Shown: positions 22,754 through 34,460 of the stretch, one piece after another
Layout: each line of letters starts with the position of its first letter
Position numbering within the stretch: position 1 is the first letter of the stretch
Source of the DNA: Mariannaea sp. PMI_226
Lineage: Eukaryota; Ascomycota; Sordariomycetes; Hypocreales; Nectriaceae
Assembly: GCA_024336345.1 (NCBI GenBank)
Contig: JANFOG010000012.1
Span: 1,226,541 to 1,290,540, forward strand
Reading direction: 5' to 3'
Length of the DNA: 64,000 nt
Translations under genes and position numbers: made by a program
The notes under the pieces: generated by a model
Told to the model about the DNA's origin: nothing
What the model saw: only the letters and a program-made list of their open reading frames with translations
The model's database searches: none

Positions 22754-23844
22754 ATGGACCCGCAGAACACCTCAGCTTCGTCTCACACCCAGCAAACCCG
22801 GCAGAGACCAGTATATGACTCTAGCCAGGGTGGTCACTATGGTTAGTAGCTGTTCAATCCGCGTTTCCTAGTCCACTATTCTCGCTGACTCTCAGACGCG
22901 CAGGCGCTTGTGCGGCGGTATGTCGAACATGATATTCTTTCGACCTGGCACGACTCTCTAACTCTATGCACCTAGTTGGCGTCTCAAGGGTTTGCACCCT
23001 CAGAGCTCTACACTGGACCTTGGGCAAACGTAAGTTCATAAAGCCGACTTGTTCTCAAGATACGCGTGGCTCACCAACCTCCTCCGTCCAGGCTCACCAG
23101 GGTCTCACCGGCCAATACAAGGATATTCTAACCACCTATTGGCAACATACCATCAATCATCTTGAGAATGATACCCACGATTACAAGATCCACCAGCTTC
23201 CACTCGCCCGCATCAAAAAGGTCATGAAAGCAGACCCGGAAGTCAAGATGATATCCGCTGAGGCGCCCATCCTTTTTGCCAAGGGCTGCGACATCTTCAT
23301 CACTGAACTAACTATGCGCGCTTGGATCCATGCAGAGGAGAATAAGCGTCGTACACTTCAGAGATCTGACATTGCTTCAGCGCTTGCAAAGTCCGACATG
23401 TTTGACTTCTTGATCGACATCGTCCCTCGCGAGGAAGCAGCGGCGCACAACAAGCGATCAACAGCGCAGGCCGCCGCAACCGCTCAGAACGTGCCTACTG
23501 CTGGGCAGCCGCAAATACCCGGGCAGCATACCAATATGGGCCAACAACAAAACCATTCCTCTATGGGTCCTGCCGACTACATGAGCGGTCATGGCCTACC
23601 CGAGCAGGACTATCGTCAAAACCCAAATATGTATCCAGGTCAGGTAGCCACAAACCCTTCAGCTGCGTATGGTCAGGCTCAGCCCCCGAACATGTATGGT
23701 GAGATAGAGGGCATGTACCCCTACTCCGCCATGCAAGCCCAGCAGGTATGATTTGAAAATAATTGCGCATATTCCTTGCAAATGCTCTCATTCCATTCAA
23801 CTTACAACCTCCAGGCGCCCATGTCCAACGAGGAGTTCGAGTAA
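22754..23844 (+). CDS. hap5: CCAAT-binding complex subunit Hap5/NF-YC
   Basis: Histone-fold subunit of the heterotrimeric CCAAT-binding factor. Certain exons are 22976-23029 ([18 protein letters not shown]), 23092-23745 and 23815-23844 (APMSNEEFE, stop). Exon 4 holds the histone fold: [39 protein letters not shown] and [20 protein letters not shown], then a Gln/Pro/Tyr-rich C-terminal tail. Exon 1 is 22754-22841 ([19 protein letters not shown]...HY). To keep frame a 14-nt micro-exon must link exon 1 to 22976. Two choices exist: 22904-22917, using donor GTATGT, or 22896-22909, using a weaker GTGCGG donor. Both preserve frame and differ only in four or five residues. Total is about 279 aa. It is divergent from fcf2. 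Confidence 0.93.
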
Positions 23845-24239
23845 ATTCGTTGATTCAAACATCATCTGAGCTGCCATTCCCAGCATGGGGGCAGAATCTA
23901 CTGTGGGTGTACAAGCAATGCAACACTCAAAGGGCACGTGGAAATAGTGGCAAAGGATTGGCGTAACGGATTCATGCTTTGTTTGACATAACTTGCGTGG
24001 CACATATCTGCCCATCACAATCGTACATTACAGAAGACACTCGTTCCAATTATTTTGATGATTTGCTGCCGGCGTACTGGCAGCTTGAGAAACACGTCCT
24101 TCCGGCTCACTTCATCATTCCAAATCGTGAAGAAAAGTTCGCCAGCGGTGCGCTCCTAGCGGGATTTTGCGTGATGGGCGTTAGCCTACAAGCCTCGTCA
24201 GTAACGTGTCCAGTCATATATATTTGGGTTCGGGCTTTT
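23845..24239. other. convergent 3' region between hap5 and sec15
   Basis: About 395 bp between the two stop codons; both 3' UTRs. No other feature seen. Confidence 0.5.
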
Positions 24240-26943
24240 TTACTTTTCCAGCAATATCGGTCCATTGAGAACATCTACTCTGCCATACTTCCTGTTGCGT
24301 GAGGAAATATCGAAAAATTCATCATGATTATCGGATTGTAGGAGGTTAACCGTCTGTTGCAGTTCATCAAGATTCTCTCGCAACATTTGGCCATTCTCGA
24401 GGCTATCCACAAATGCGGTGAGATATTCCACATCTTGCGATAGCGCTGACACGCCATTTGGGTTGATGTGCTTCACATCCGATGATAGTGGTAGTGCCTA
24501 TGCGTGTCATTAATACATGAAGCCCATATTGTTATACGCAAGAGTACACTTACCAAAATCTTGCTAGCAGTATGGCTGAGAGCATCGAAGTAGATTAGTT
24601 CCTTAATCTCCCGTGGCAAACCGAGCAGCGTTGAGCCCATAATATTGGATAAATATCTTGTCAAAGTTTGCATGTAATTACTAGGCTCAGTTGGTGATAT
24701 TGATGACGTCCTATGGGGTTGTCAGCGAATGTCAGCAAATAATCATATCGGAAGTCTTGCCAGTCGTATTCCGCTGTGTCAAGAAGATCATCAATCTTCG
24801 AGTTGACCAACTCGAAGATACGCTTCTCTGCTGTCTTTTTGTAGTCCCGGAAGTGGTCTGTTGAACTAAGTTTCAGAGGTCCGCCTGCAGAAGTAGATGA
24901 ACGGGCGCGGATCAGCAGCTGTTCTAACTCTTGGCAAGCGATCTCAAAGTGCTCAAGGTTGATGAGGATCTGAACAATTTGTCCAAGATACTGAGAGCTC
25001 AAGCGCTCAACTAGAGATTTGCAGACTTTCTCTGTAAGCAGTTCATCGAGAGACTATCTATCCTTAGCACAGAGAAAGCCATAGGTTTTGACCACAAGGT
25101 CTCACCTTTTTGAGAGCCTCGTCAATGACGTTTGGGTGTTGGAAGTGGTCATCAGAGAAGAAGTAGAACTGATTGAGGAAGTTTCGAATATCGATACAGC
25201 AGAGTGGATACATTTGAGAAAATGGAAGAACGCAGGGAAAACTATTTTATGCGTCAGTGTGTCGCTCAACAAGGATACAGTATGGCCAGAGCGCTGATGT
25301 ATAGCATACCTGAGTTCCTCGGCCGGTTTCTCTTGGGCGAACCAGCTGACATTTACGACTTTCTCGTATTCTTCAAGCGAATTAATGGCCATGGGCATGT
25401 AGTCATCAGTCGACACAATCTGTAGTAAGCAATTAGCATGGTTCTTTTCATAGTTACTCGCGATACACACTTCCTGGAAATCTTCGCTGAATCGCCGTTT
25501 CAACAGTTGAGCATATTTATCGAAGAGCGTGAGCAGAAAGTTATCGAGCATCGATACAGTGTACCCCCAGCCCTGTCATTTTTAGTTCCTCTTTCCAGCG
25601 TATTACCAACATGTAACTTACTTCCATTGTCTGAATAAAGAGGGCAATGAAGCCTTTGATTTTGAGCAGAACTTCAGCATTGGTCACACTGCCCAACGCC
25701 TTTGATGTCAACTTAATAGCAGTGCTACACATTGATTCCCAGAGCTCCTCGACCTTGGAGGATGGCCGAAGTCAGTTATAAAGCCAAGTTATGTGGTGAA
25801 CGAAAGTGGAACTTACATCAGCCGCTGACCGAAGGTGGGGAGCTCTGCGCATTGTTGCCTTTTCAATAATAGAAAACCCAGTAATCCCTTCCAATAAACT
25901 GCTTAGTGAGGACTCATCCTCTGCCAACAAGTCAACAGAGTTGGGGAGGAGAAGGTCCTTTTGTTGTCTTCGGGTAGCAGCATACTCGGATCGGAATTTG
26001 TCTGTTTGACCCAGCGCCTCATGAATGTGAAGAGCTTCGAAAAGAGGGGTAAAATCAACCTGGAGCTCCTCGTTGTCTAGCACATCAAACTCTTCATTTT
26101 CATCATTGACAAGCTCGATTGCTGAGTTAAGCTTGAAGTTTCCGAGGAATGAATCGGCTTCCACGCGAGTTCGTTGGCGTGACCTTCTGAGCTCAGTGTG
26201 GTAGAAAGCCACTTCTCCTAGAAACTGTGATGTTTCACGGATTCGAAACAGCCATGTATTGAGATCGGTCATGACAGCTTCAGAAATTGCTTTTTGGGAA
26301 GCAGGAATGGATTTCTGTATCACATCAGCCAGCTTATGTTGAGTCGCATAACGATTCTGTATGGTTGGTACTAGGTATTCGTTCTGGAGATCATCGAGAG
26401 ACTTGAGGGCCGCGTAGTATTTCTTCCGTCGCACTAGATCGTGCGCATTGTTAACAGCGTGAAGGATTTTAAGAGAATCTTTCAAAGCATCGGTAGCGTC
26501 AGCAATGTTCTGACGAACAGATTTCGTGTTAACAAGGGCACCCTTCTGCTCAGCCAACTTCTCGGTACTAGTCTGAATAGACTGGTTGAGCTCAAGGATC
26601 TCGGCAGTAAGCGTGACCGTGCCTTCCCGAACATGCTGAAGGCGATTGACAGAGTCAAGGAATTCTTCATGTTTAGTGAGGCCAATGCGTTCAATCTCCA
26701 TTTCTCGATCTTCGTAGTATCGGTTGAAGCACTGAGTCAAGATTGGTGTACGATTCGAAAGGGAAGCATCTTTGAGGATTGGGATAAGCTGGTCGAGGAA
26801 ATCGGAGTCGGTTGATGCGTGAATGACCTGAAGAGTGCAAACCTATCAATACACTAGCAAAGAAGAGAGGGGCGATGAGTGGCAAGCTTCACATTCGGCA
26901 CAGCATAGGCATAATCGTCCACAGCAGGTGGACGTCGAGGCAT
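24240..26943 (-). CDS. sec15: exocyst complex subunit Sec15
   Basis: Exocyst subunit that links vesicle-bound Rab (Sec4-type) to the tethering complex at growth sites. Nine exons join in frame to about 749 aa: 26943-26893, 26827-25817, 25753-25622, 25572-25471, 25419-25310, 25241-25106, 25053-24761, 24710-24554 and 24497-24240. Landmarks are DFLDQLIPILKDASLSNRTP, LTAEILELNQSIQ (coiled coil), RRKKYYAALKSLDDLQNEYL, then PFSQMYPLCCIDIRNFLNQF and FSDDHFQHPNVIDEALKK, and C-terminal RNRKYGRVDVLNGPILLEK. The seventh intron (24760-24711) appears to be a GC-AG intron: only removal of this 50-nt segment restores EYDW-TSSISPTEPSNYMQTL, and phases agree on both sides. All others are GT-AG. The gene is convergent with hap5. 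Confidence 0.94.
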
Positions 26944-29080
26944 GTCGGCTATTTGAGAACACTTTGCAGCGACGAGTGTTGACAAAAGTGTTGGATGTCG
27001 ATTACAGTGATGGATCTGGCGTCGATAGTGTAAGTGAATCAATATCTGTACCGACGTACTTCGTGAGCAGGTGTCTGGTCATCGCATGCCCCCTGATGCT
27101 TTGCGGCCTTCGTTGAAATACCAAGACCAGGTATGCAGTCATTCGAGATGCCTAGCTAGGGTGTGACGTTGAGCGCGTTGGCGTGCACGTCCCATCCGAG
27201 CTCTTTGCCGCTAGTCCTGGGTCACCAAGATAGCCTTGAGGAGATAAGGGGAATTAGTGTCTACCAACCTACCTTGGTACTGAGCTCAACGCTGCAAGTC
27301 ACTATCGACCTATAACTCCACCAAGCACATTGAAGCCAATCACATTGAACCCTGAACGTCAGAGCTATTGGAATGGAGCCCTGGCAAGTACCTAGTCAAC
27401 ATATTACGAAATAGGTACTTGGAACACTAGTTTATTTCACAGCTGGATGTACCGCTGGGCTTTCCAAATGTCATGAACGTCTGAACAGCCAGCCTCTATA
27501 TTTCCCTCGACAGGCTAGTTATCAGTTTTTTTATGTATCAATACTACACTGAAAAAGTTGGCAGCTCAAATATACTGAAAGACCAACCGAAAGAAAGAGG
27601 AGATCCCATCAAGCACCTACCTAGGTATGTAGTTACATGAACTCACTTTACGTGCCCCAGTAATCAACGCCGCAGAGATGGTGACTTCGGCAGCTGAGTA
27701 TAAAAAGTGGTGGTGGAATGCGTGTCTATGCAAAAGATAAGTCTAATTACAGTTACGTTCAATCGCCACTCTCTAAACGTTGTCCATCAAGTCTTTCTCG
27801 TAAAATATAGAGCTAGCGGCTCTAATTGGACGCAAAATCCACCAGATAAGTTCTTCGGATTTTTATTAGCGTTATTACATCAAAGTTCCTGGGGTGTTCA
27901 TAGAAACTAAGGTAGCCCTCGGTAACACGGCGCTTCCTTTCTTGAGTTCTCACACAATTGAGAGACGTTAGTTACAGACGCGTAAATAGATTGCACTACA
28001 GAACTGTGACATCCTCTCTCAATCCCATCAACCTATAGAAGAAAATTCATAAAAATATATCTAAGACTCATTGAATTGACTCGACTCAATCCAGTCCACC
28101 CAGCAAGGGTTCCTTTGGGGCGCGAAGAGCCCTAGACTACAACCAGTTCAGATTGATTTGCGTTCGCTGAAAGACAAAGTCAGAAGAATTAAAAACAATG
28201 CCGTACACTGTCAATATTAGCCAATGATTCCTCCTTGACATACTTACTTGGTATGCAAAAGTGCTATTGAGCTGCAGTTGATCCTGCTCTTGAATTATCA
28301 CATGAATAATTGAGGGAAGGAGTTTGCGCTGTTTCGGCATCCAAGTTCTGTTTTCAAAGAAAACATTCATGTCACTCCCACGCGCAAACGATAAGCCAAA
28401 GTGGTGATGAAATGAAACCCAGCTCTCGGAGTCATGGCGTTAGTCAAATACTCAAGCCCTAGAGAGAAGAAGGCCCTCTGTCTGAAATTGCACATTGCCT
28501 CCCGCTTCCCACTTTACTCCCTACGAAGTATTACACTCTCAGAGATTGGCTTCGTAGTTCCAAGTTTGGAATCACTGGTCCTGCTCTGCTAAGTTGCTCT
28601 CGCGGCAAATCATTCGCCAGATAACAACTGTCAAGTCATGTGCGTGATATTCATCTGCATCGCCACATGACTATGCTCCTGCCAGTTCTGTGCTGAGAGA
28701 TATCGTGAGCAACCTGAGGCAAGGAAATGGCCCTGTCAGTTGCCTTAATACTCAAGTTCTTTCCTTGGGGAAGGAATCTCTCGTTTCCCTGTCTATCAAA
28801 CCTCCCATATGTCCCGCTCTCTCTTTCCAAACGAACCATAGCCCAACCCAACCCAACCCCCCCTTCCTTGCAATCCCTTCACCTCCATCTTCCCATCTGT
28901 CATCTCAAATTTTGATCAGTTCGGACTGCTGCAGCGAACGCTGATGCTCTTTATTGGTGTCGCCTAGTTGTTCTCCCTCTCTCTTGCAACGACACTCCTC
29001 GTCACCGCCGTGGTCACGCCTTTGGATGCGTCACCTAATCACCAACGTACCCTCTCAAAAACGGTTTAGAGGACTTCATT
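26944..29080. other. 2.1-kb divergent region between sec15 and the Mei2-like gene
   Basis: No supported gene; probably the sec15 promoter and a long 5' region for the Mei2-like gene. It contains TAGGTA-type words (27,265-27,425 and 27,610-27,635) and a C/A-rich run of CCCAA repeats at about 28,841-28,863. Minus-strand frames at 28,137-28,370 and 28,651-28,851 have no recognisable content. Confidence 0.5.
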
Positions 29081-31607
29081 ATGGCGCAGGCTCGAGATAA
29101 CCACTTCAATCCCACCTCCCCCCGCTCGTCTGCTGGTGTGCCAGATTCCTTCAAGGGTACTCCGGATACCCGCTGGACGGCGTTCTCGCCTGAGGGGGGT
29201 TCGGCCAAGTCTAGCAGTCTACTCCAGGGTTTCTCACGTTCATCTTCAGCGACTCCTCCAGTAAGGATGACCGGGAACAGCTATCGAGGCTCCGCTTCGC
29301 AGATAGATCGTGATCCTTTTGTTAGCCCAATCCATAGCACCAGACTGTCTCCTACTGCATCTGCTTTTAGCCCCCATGCTCAAAGTCCCAACTTTCCCAT
29401 TCATCAGCAGCATGGACGATCTATCATGGGAAACTTGAGCACGGAGCTCGGCATCTCTCATCACCTGGACATATCTTCGTCAACCCCTCTTTGTGTGTCT
29501 GAGGTCGAAACTTGTCTTAACGTAAGAGCCTTACGCGTACAGTATACATGCAAGCTGACCTCGACACAGGACTTGGCCGAGAAAGGGGTGAAAATTTACG
29601 GCAGCCATGAGCTTCGAGCACAAGATGGGCACGTCTTCATACATTTTTTTGATCTGAGAGACGCCTCCTGGGCTCTGCCCGCCATTCGTCTAGCTCAGAA
29701 AAGCTGGAGTGTGTTTTATACCAACGGTGAAACTGCAGAGGTAATCCTCGCACAATTATATGCTGTATAGTCACTAACACTTTCTGCTTAGGAGGTATCT
29801 GAGTCTCCAAACCAGGGGCTCTTGCAGCTTGGACAAGTTCTTGTCATGGCCACGATGCCCTCGGGAACTGCATTCAATGCAAGCCAGCTGAGTGAGACTG
29901 TCCGAAATTCCCTTGAAGCCTATGGTGATCTCTTTGCTTTCGTACCTCAGATCAACTACCCAGATGGCTCTTTTCGAGCAATCGCCCAGTACTGTAAGCG
30001 ATCAGACGCCATCGATGCCGTTAAGAAGTGCAATGGACATACAGCGGAGGTGAGTTTTCACCCTATTACAATAAGCCCACTCCTCACTTGCCTGCAACAG
30101 GGTATCCATCTCTCTGTGACACCCCCTTCTATCAGAACTCCAGCCACCTGTGATATCGCCGAAGCCCTGCAGGATATTTCGCTTGCCAAGAGTCCAGGCA
30201 ACCTCCATCATCAGACAAATGGAAGAGGTCAGGCTATACCATCCCTCAACTCGCAGCCTCAGTTCCCTATCTATCCTTTCATGATCCAATCACCCATGGG
30301 TGCTAGCATGCCGTACGTTCTTGAGCGTGTCTCTCTAGCTGGACAAATCAATTCCATCAGCCCTATGACGCCCTCATATCCTTTGATGCGCCCAGTGTAC
30401 CAGACACCTCCATCCCCTGCCTTAACTGTCCGCAACGACTTCAGTCCATCGCGCCCATCGTCAAGTTTCCCCCGATTCGACTCTCGTCGACAGAATGCCG
30501 CCCGTATTACCCGGTCGCCCTACCACAATTCGACCACTCACCATAACCATGTTGATATTGGCCGAATTCGTGACGGCATTGATGTCAGAACAACGGTACT
30601 TTTTTGCCTTGCCTCATCTTCATACTGTACTAATATACCTAGATCATGCTTCGCAACATTCCAAACAAGGTTGATCAAGCAATGCTCAAGCGCATCATTG
30701 ATGAATCTAGCTGGGGCAAATACGATTTCATGTATTTGCGCATCGATTTCGCCAATGATTGCAAGTAAGTCTTCCTTTTCTCGAGATATTAAGTGATACT
30801 TATTCAATTTTTCAGTGTTGGCTATGCCTTTATTAATTTTGTCGATGTGAGTACTCAGGTTCCATCGTCCCAGCCACTTACTAAATACTGTAGCCGCTTG
30901 ATATCATCGATGTAAGTACTTGCTAAATTTTCACTCGCCTTCAAGAATTATTTTTTAACTGGGATGGATGCCTTAGTTTGTCAACGCACGTGGAAATCAA
31001 CGATGGTATATGACATTGTCCCACCACCTTATTGTAGGTAGAGAAATTGACACGACGTGTAGGAACTGTTTCAAGAGCGACAAGGTCGCAGAAATCTCCT
31101 ATGCCAGTAAGTGCCTCTACCCTAAGCCGATGCCTACATTCTAAGGCTATTTTTGCAGCTATTCAGGGGAAGGACTGCTTGGTTCAGAAGTTCAGGAACA
31201 GCTCGGTCATGCTAGAGGCTCCCCATTATCGTCCCAAGGTGGGTGGCCAACAAGAGATTTTCTTGTAGCTAAGCGTGAGTACTAACTTAACAGCTATTCT
31301 TTACCTCCAATGGACCCATGCCTGAGCTCGCTGGCCAGGAGGAAGCCTTCCCCGAACCCGACAACCAGTCCAAGATGAAGAGAAGTTGTGAAAATGCAGA
31401 GCACGTCGGTAAGCATGTATGAAACAGCAACCTACCACAGCAAGCCTAAAGTTTGAAGGTCTTTTTACTCCGAATGCTGGTCAGCATTTCCGAGACGAGC
31501 AGCGCCGTCGTCGTTCTCAATACGATCGCGGTACGCGCCTCGCCGCCCTGGAAGAGTATGACTACGATACGGCGATCCAGCACTACTATGGATCGGGAAC
31601 ACAATGA
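29081..31607 (+). CDS. Mei2-like RNA-binding protein
   Basis: RNA-binding protein with the special C-terminal RRM of the Mei2 family; in fission yeast Mei2 drives entry into meiosis. Twelve exons join in frame to about 650 aa: 29081-29521, 29570-29740, 29792-30049, 30101-30595, 30643-30764, 30816-30846, 30894-30911, 30977-31005, 31063-31106, 31159-31238, 31294-31408 and 31459-31607. The N-terminus is Ser/Pro-rich and disordered. A degenerate RRM-like region follows (VKIYGSHELRAQDGHVFIHF; LEAYGDLFAFVPQ). The C-terminal RRM reads IMLRNIPNKVDQAMLKRII, YDFMYLRIDFANDCNVGYAF, INFVDPLDIIDFVNARGNQR and NSSVMLEAPHYRPK. That RRM is split over six or seven very small exons, one only 18 nt (PLDIID). Whether it acts in meiosis here is not known from sequence. 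Confidence 0.92.
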
Positions 31608-31952
31608 GATTGGCTTTCCTTGTCCTTTTTGCGAAGGTATTTGAGGTCATTTAACCAGTCATTTCATCCTCAAGAGCCCGGATCTTATTAGGAGGCTCAC
31701 CTGGTGTCGACAGGCCTAAACTTAGTTTGCTAAATCTCGCCTTTCATCTCGAATAGTCCCATGTGCGGTAGTTTTCATTGCTACTTATGTCGAATGAAAT
31801 CAATACGTCGCTAAAAACGCCATGCCTATGTCCATAAATACATTTCAAATATCTCATAAATGGATGAAACAGTTTTGATGCCACCAACGCCTGCTCTCCC
31901 CAAGTCGCTGTGAATACAATCATCAATTTTTAGCTGCTTTTGAGTAGGACTA
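31608..31952. other. convergent 3' region between the Mei2-like and SUN genes
   Basis: 345 bp between stop codons, taken as two 3' UTRs. Nothing else seen. Confidence 0.5.
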
Positions 31953-34460
31953 CTATGGAGAAGAAGTATTTTCCGGGACCGCCGGTAACGGCTTTGTCAC
32001 GTTCGTCTGTTGTTTCGAAGACGGGTGACGCATATACACAGACTGTGTTGCACGAGGTTGAAGAAGAATGTCGGGAATAAGCAGGTCATCATCCGCCAAA
32101 GGTGTTGGAGGGGGTGACAGACGCTCGGACTGAAGCAGGGCAGCTTGCTCTTCGGCGGAAAACTGGCCATGGCGTTGTGAGGAGGAAGCGTGGGAAGAGC
32201 TTTGTGATGTTGGCGTAACCGGTCTGTATCTACCAGGTTGGTGAGCATGATCCCCACGGAGCGAATCATCATCAAAATGCGGTGGGTGGGACTGATCCAT
32301 GAACGTATTACCACGGGAGAATATGACCAAAAATAGACATGAGAGCAGGAGCCCAGCTTGTACTATCGCCATGCGCTTCTGAAACACAACCTCATCTGCC
32401 AGGAGATTGAGTCTTGTGCTCAAGGCAACAATCTCACGCTGGGATTGTTCTCGCTGACTTTGTAAGGCAATCACGGTGGATTGCCAAATCTGATCGTATT
32501 GATCACGAAGGGTACGTAGCTCGCCAAGCACCGTCTGGTTCAAGTTGTCTAGATACAAATCCATTTTGGCAATCTGCTTTTGCTCAGTCCTTTGGAGCAA
32601 CTCTGAGTGGTGACGTGCTTGGTCTTCGACGTATTTCAGGGATAAGGTCAGGTTGGATTCGACCTGTTGCAACCGCTTTGTGATCGCCTTGAAGAAGCCT
32701 TCCTGGACAGGTGGCTGTGCTGCCGAAGGACCGGGTGCTCCACTGGTACGATTCTTACCTCCGGCAGTACCTACCGGAGAGGATTTGCTAGCTGGAGCCG
32801 CTGATGAAGTTAAGGTTGATTCCGAGGTTGGACTGGCTCTAGGGCTAATCATTTGTGATGTAGAATTCACTGCTGTCTCAGCGCCTGCATAAGAAGAAAT
32901 ATTTGATGTGCTAGGCGATATCGTTTGACGGGTTTCGAATGGGGAAGCCGTTGTTAATGGTGCTGTCACAGGGTCCTCGGCGGCTGATGACTTGGTTCTC
33001 GTCACGGACATGTTGGCGGTTCCTCTGCCTTCCGCCGCATCTGTAGTTACTTGGGCGTTTACTGAGCCGGCAATGTAAGAAACACTTCGGTGGGAACAAT
33101 CCTCGGTGGTCTCGTTGGAGGAGACCGCACATGTGAGACGTCGTGGCGCGAAGAGGTGAGTAGCCGCGATAACCGTACAGTTTAATGGAATTGCGACTAA
33201 AGAGGATTCTGAAGTGTGGGAAGAGTCGGGGGTTTCAAAAGCCGGCTTATTTTCTTCAATCTGGGTTCGGTGGCCAGGCTCGGGTTCATCGAGAGCAGGA
33301 GGCTCCTCATCTCGGCCAGCCTCACTCTCCTTCCACGAGTCCAGCATTCGAGAGCCGTGAACTCGAAGTAACGAGACTGGGCAGTAGAACTCATTCCCAT
33401 AATGAGTCAGGAATTCGATCTGAACATACTTGGCCCATATTTGCGGGTTATCGACAAGAAACGGCTGGATATCGCGGGAATTTCTCGCTTCAAAAGTACC
33501 CAACTCACTCCAACGATCTGATTTCACGGGGTAGCGGTCGCTGACACTAACCCTGAAGTGACGGATCATGCTCGAGAAAAATTCAAAGTTGGCCAGCACA
33601 ATTGTGTCGATTAAAATGTCGTCGCTGAGCTCAACAATGACGAACTTTTGTTTAGCAGAGCACTCTAGCAGCATATACGAGTCTTTGTATTCCACCAATA
33701 TCGCCTTCGCGTTCTTAGAGCCAGGGCTCGACTTCAAGATAGTAGCTCCAGCATCGAAGGAAGAATAGGAGAATCTCTCTTTGCACGTTTTACCTGCATC
33801 CTTACTCCTATGAATGGAGGGTCGTCCGTCATCATGATTCACAGGTTCCCCAACTCCTTGCTTATCATCACTCTTGGAATGCGACCCTGAAGCATATTCA
33901 TTCTGGCCTCTGGGTTTATTGTCAATGTAACTGTCGAAATTCAGGGAAATTTCATCTTCTTCGCCGAGTCCCGATTGTCCCATGTCAGGGGGGGTTCTGT
34001 CATCGTATCGAGGTCGATCGGCATTTCGGGCTCGGAGATCTTGGGGGTCTTGACCTGTCTCTCGAAGCATCTTCTCTTTCCAGTCTTCAAATGACATAAA
34101 TGGTCTCGTCGCTCCATCACCTCCATCCACCACGGCATCGCTTTCGGTTTCAAGGGATATGTTCGGAGATGCAGTCTCCAGCGTTGAAGTAGTAGATAGG
34201 GCGTCCATATCTAGCGCATGGGTTTGTATGATACCGGTCGGATCAAGAGGAGGTTCAGAGCTAGCCCAGGAACTTGTGAGGCATAATTGCGGAAGAGAAT
34301 GAGTGATGTAATTGATGGTAATGGCATCACAGGTGTTTGGTACTGGCACAGGCTCTGAATGGTCGGGCCGTAGAGTAGCATCTATTTCAGCATTGATTAC
34401 CCTCATCCAGCCTGAAATAAAGGCTACGGACGGGATAATTCGAGGCCAAAGGGCTATCAT
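31953..34460 (-). CDS. SUN-domain protein of the ER (Slp1/OSPT-like)
   Basis: Predicted single-pass ER/nuclear-envelope protein with a mid-protein SUN domain; the yeast relative Slp1 works with Emp65 in ER folding quality control. One uninterrupted frame of 835 aa. A hydrophobic N-terminus (IIPSVAFISGWMRVINA) looks like a signal peptide and is followed by the Cys-containing CDAITINYITHSLPQLCL, a mark of fungal Slp1-like proteins. The SUN domain follows around residues 225-370: RFSYSSFDAGATILKSSPGS, AKAILVEYKDSYMLLECSAK, IDTIVLANFEFFSSMIRHFR, SDRWSELGTFEA and KYVQIEFLTHYGNEFYCPVS. A Ser/Thr-rich stretch, a coiled coil (about 585-690) and a single membrane segment (MAIVQAGLLLSCLFLVIFSR) come next, then a Pro/Ser-rich tail. 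The start codon lies only about 100-150 bp from the AT-rich block, so its promoter is squeezed against or inside it. Confidence 0.93.
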   Translation of the reverse strand: MIALWPRIIPSVAFISGWMRVINAEIDATLRPDHSEPVPVPNTCDAITINYITHSLPQLCLTSSWASSEPPLDPTGIIQTHALDMDALSTTSTLETASPNISLETESDAVVDGGDGATRPFMSFEDWKEKMLRETGQDPQDLRARNADRPRYDDRTPPDMGQSGLGEEDEISLNFDSYIDNKPRGQNEYASGSHSKSDDKQGVGEPVNHDDGRPSIHRSKDAGKTCKERFSYSSFDAGATILKSSPGSKNAKAILVEYKDSYMLLECSAKQKFVIVELSDDILIDTIVLANFEFFSSMIRHFRVSVSDRYPVKSDRWSELGTFEARNSRDIQPFLVDNPQIWAKYVQIEFLTHYGNEFYCPVSLLRVHGSRMLDSWKESEAGRDEEPPALDEPEPGHRTQIEENKPAFETPDSSHTSESSLVAIPLNCTVIAATHLFAPRRLTCAVSSNETTEDCSHRSVSYIAGSVNAQVTTDAAEGRGTANMSVTRTKSSAAEDPVTAPLTTASPFETRQTISPSTSNISSYAGAETAVNSTSQMISPRASPTSESTLTSSAAPASKSSPVGTAGGKNRTSGAPGPSAAQPPVQEGFFKAITKRLQQVESNLTLSLKYVEDQARHHSELLQRTEQKQIAKMDLYLDNLNQTVLGELRTLRDQYDQIWQSTVIALQSQREQSQREIVALSTRLNLLADEVVFQKRMAIVQAGLLLSCLFLVIFSRGNTFMDQSHPPHFDDDSLRGDHAHQPGRYRPVTPTSQSSSHASSSQRHGQFSAEEQAALLQSERLSPPPTPLADDDLLIPDILLQPRATQSVYMRHPSSKQQTNVTKPLPAVPENTSSP

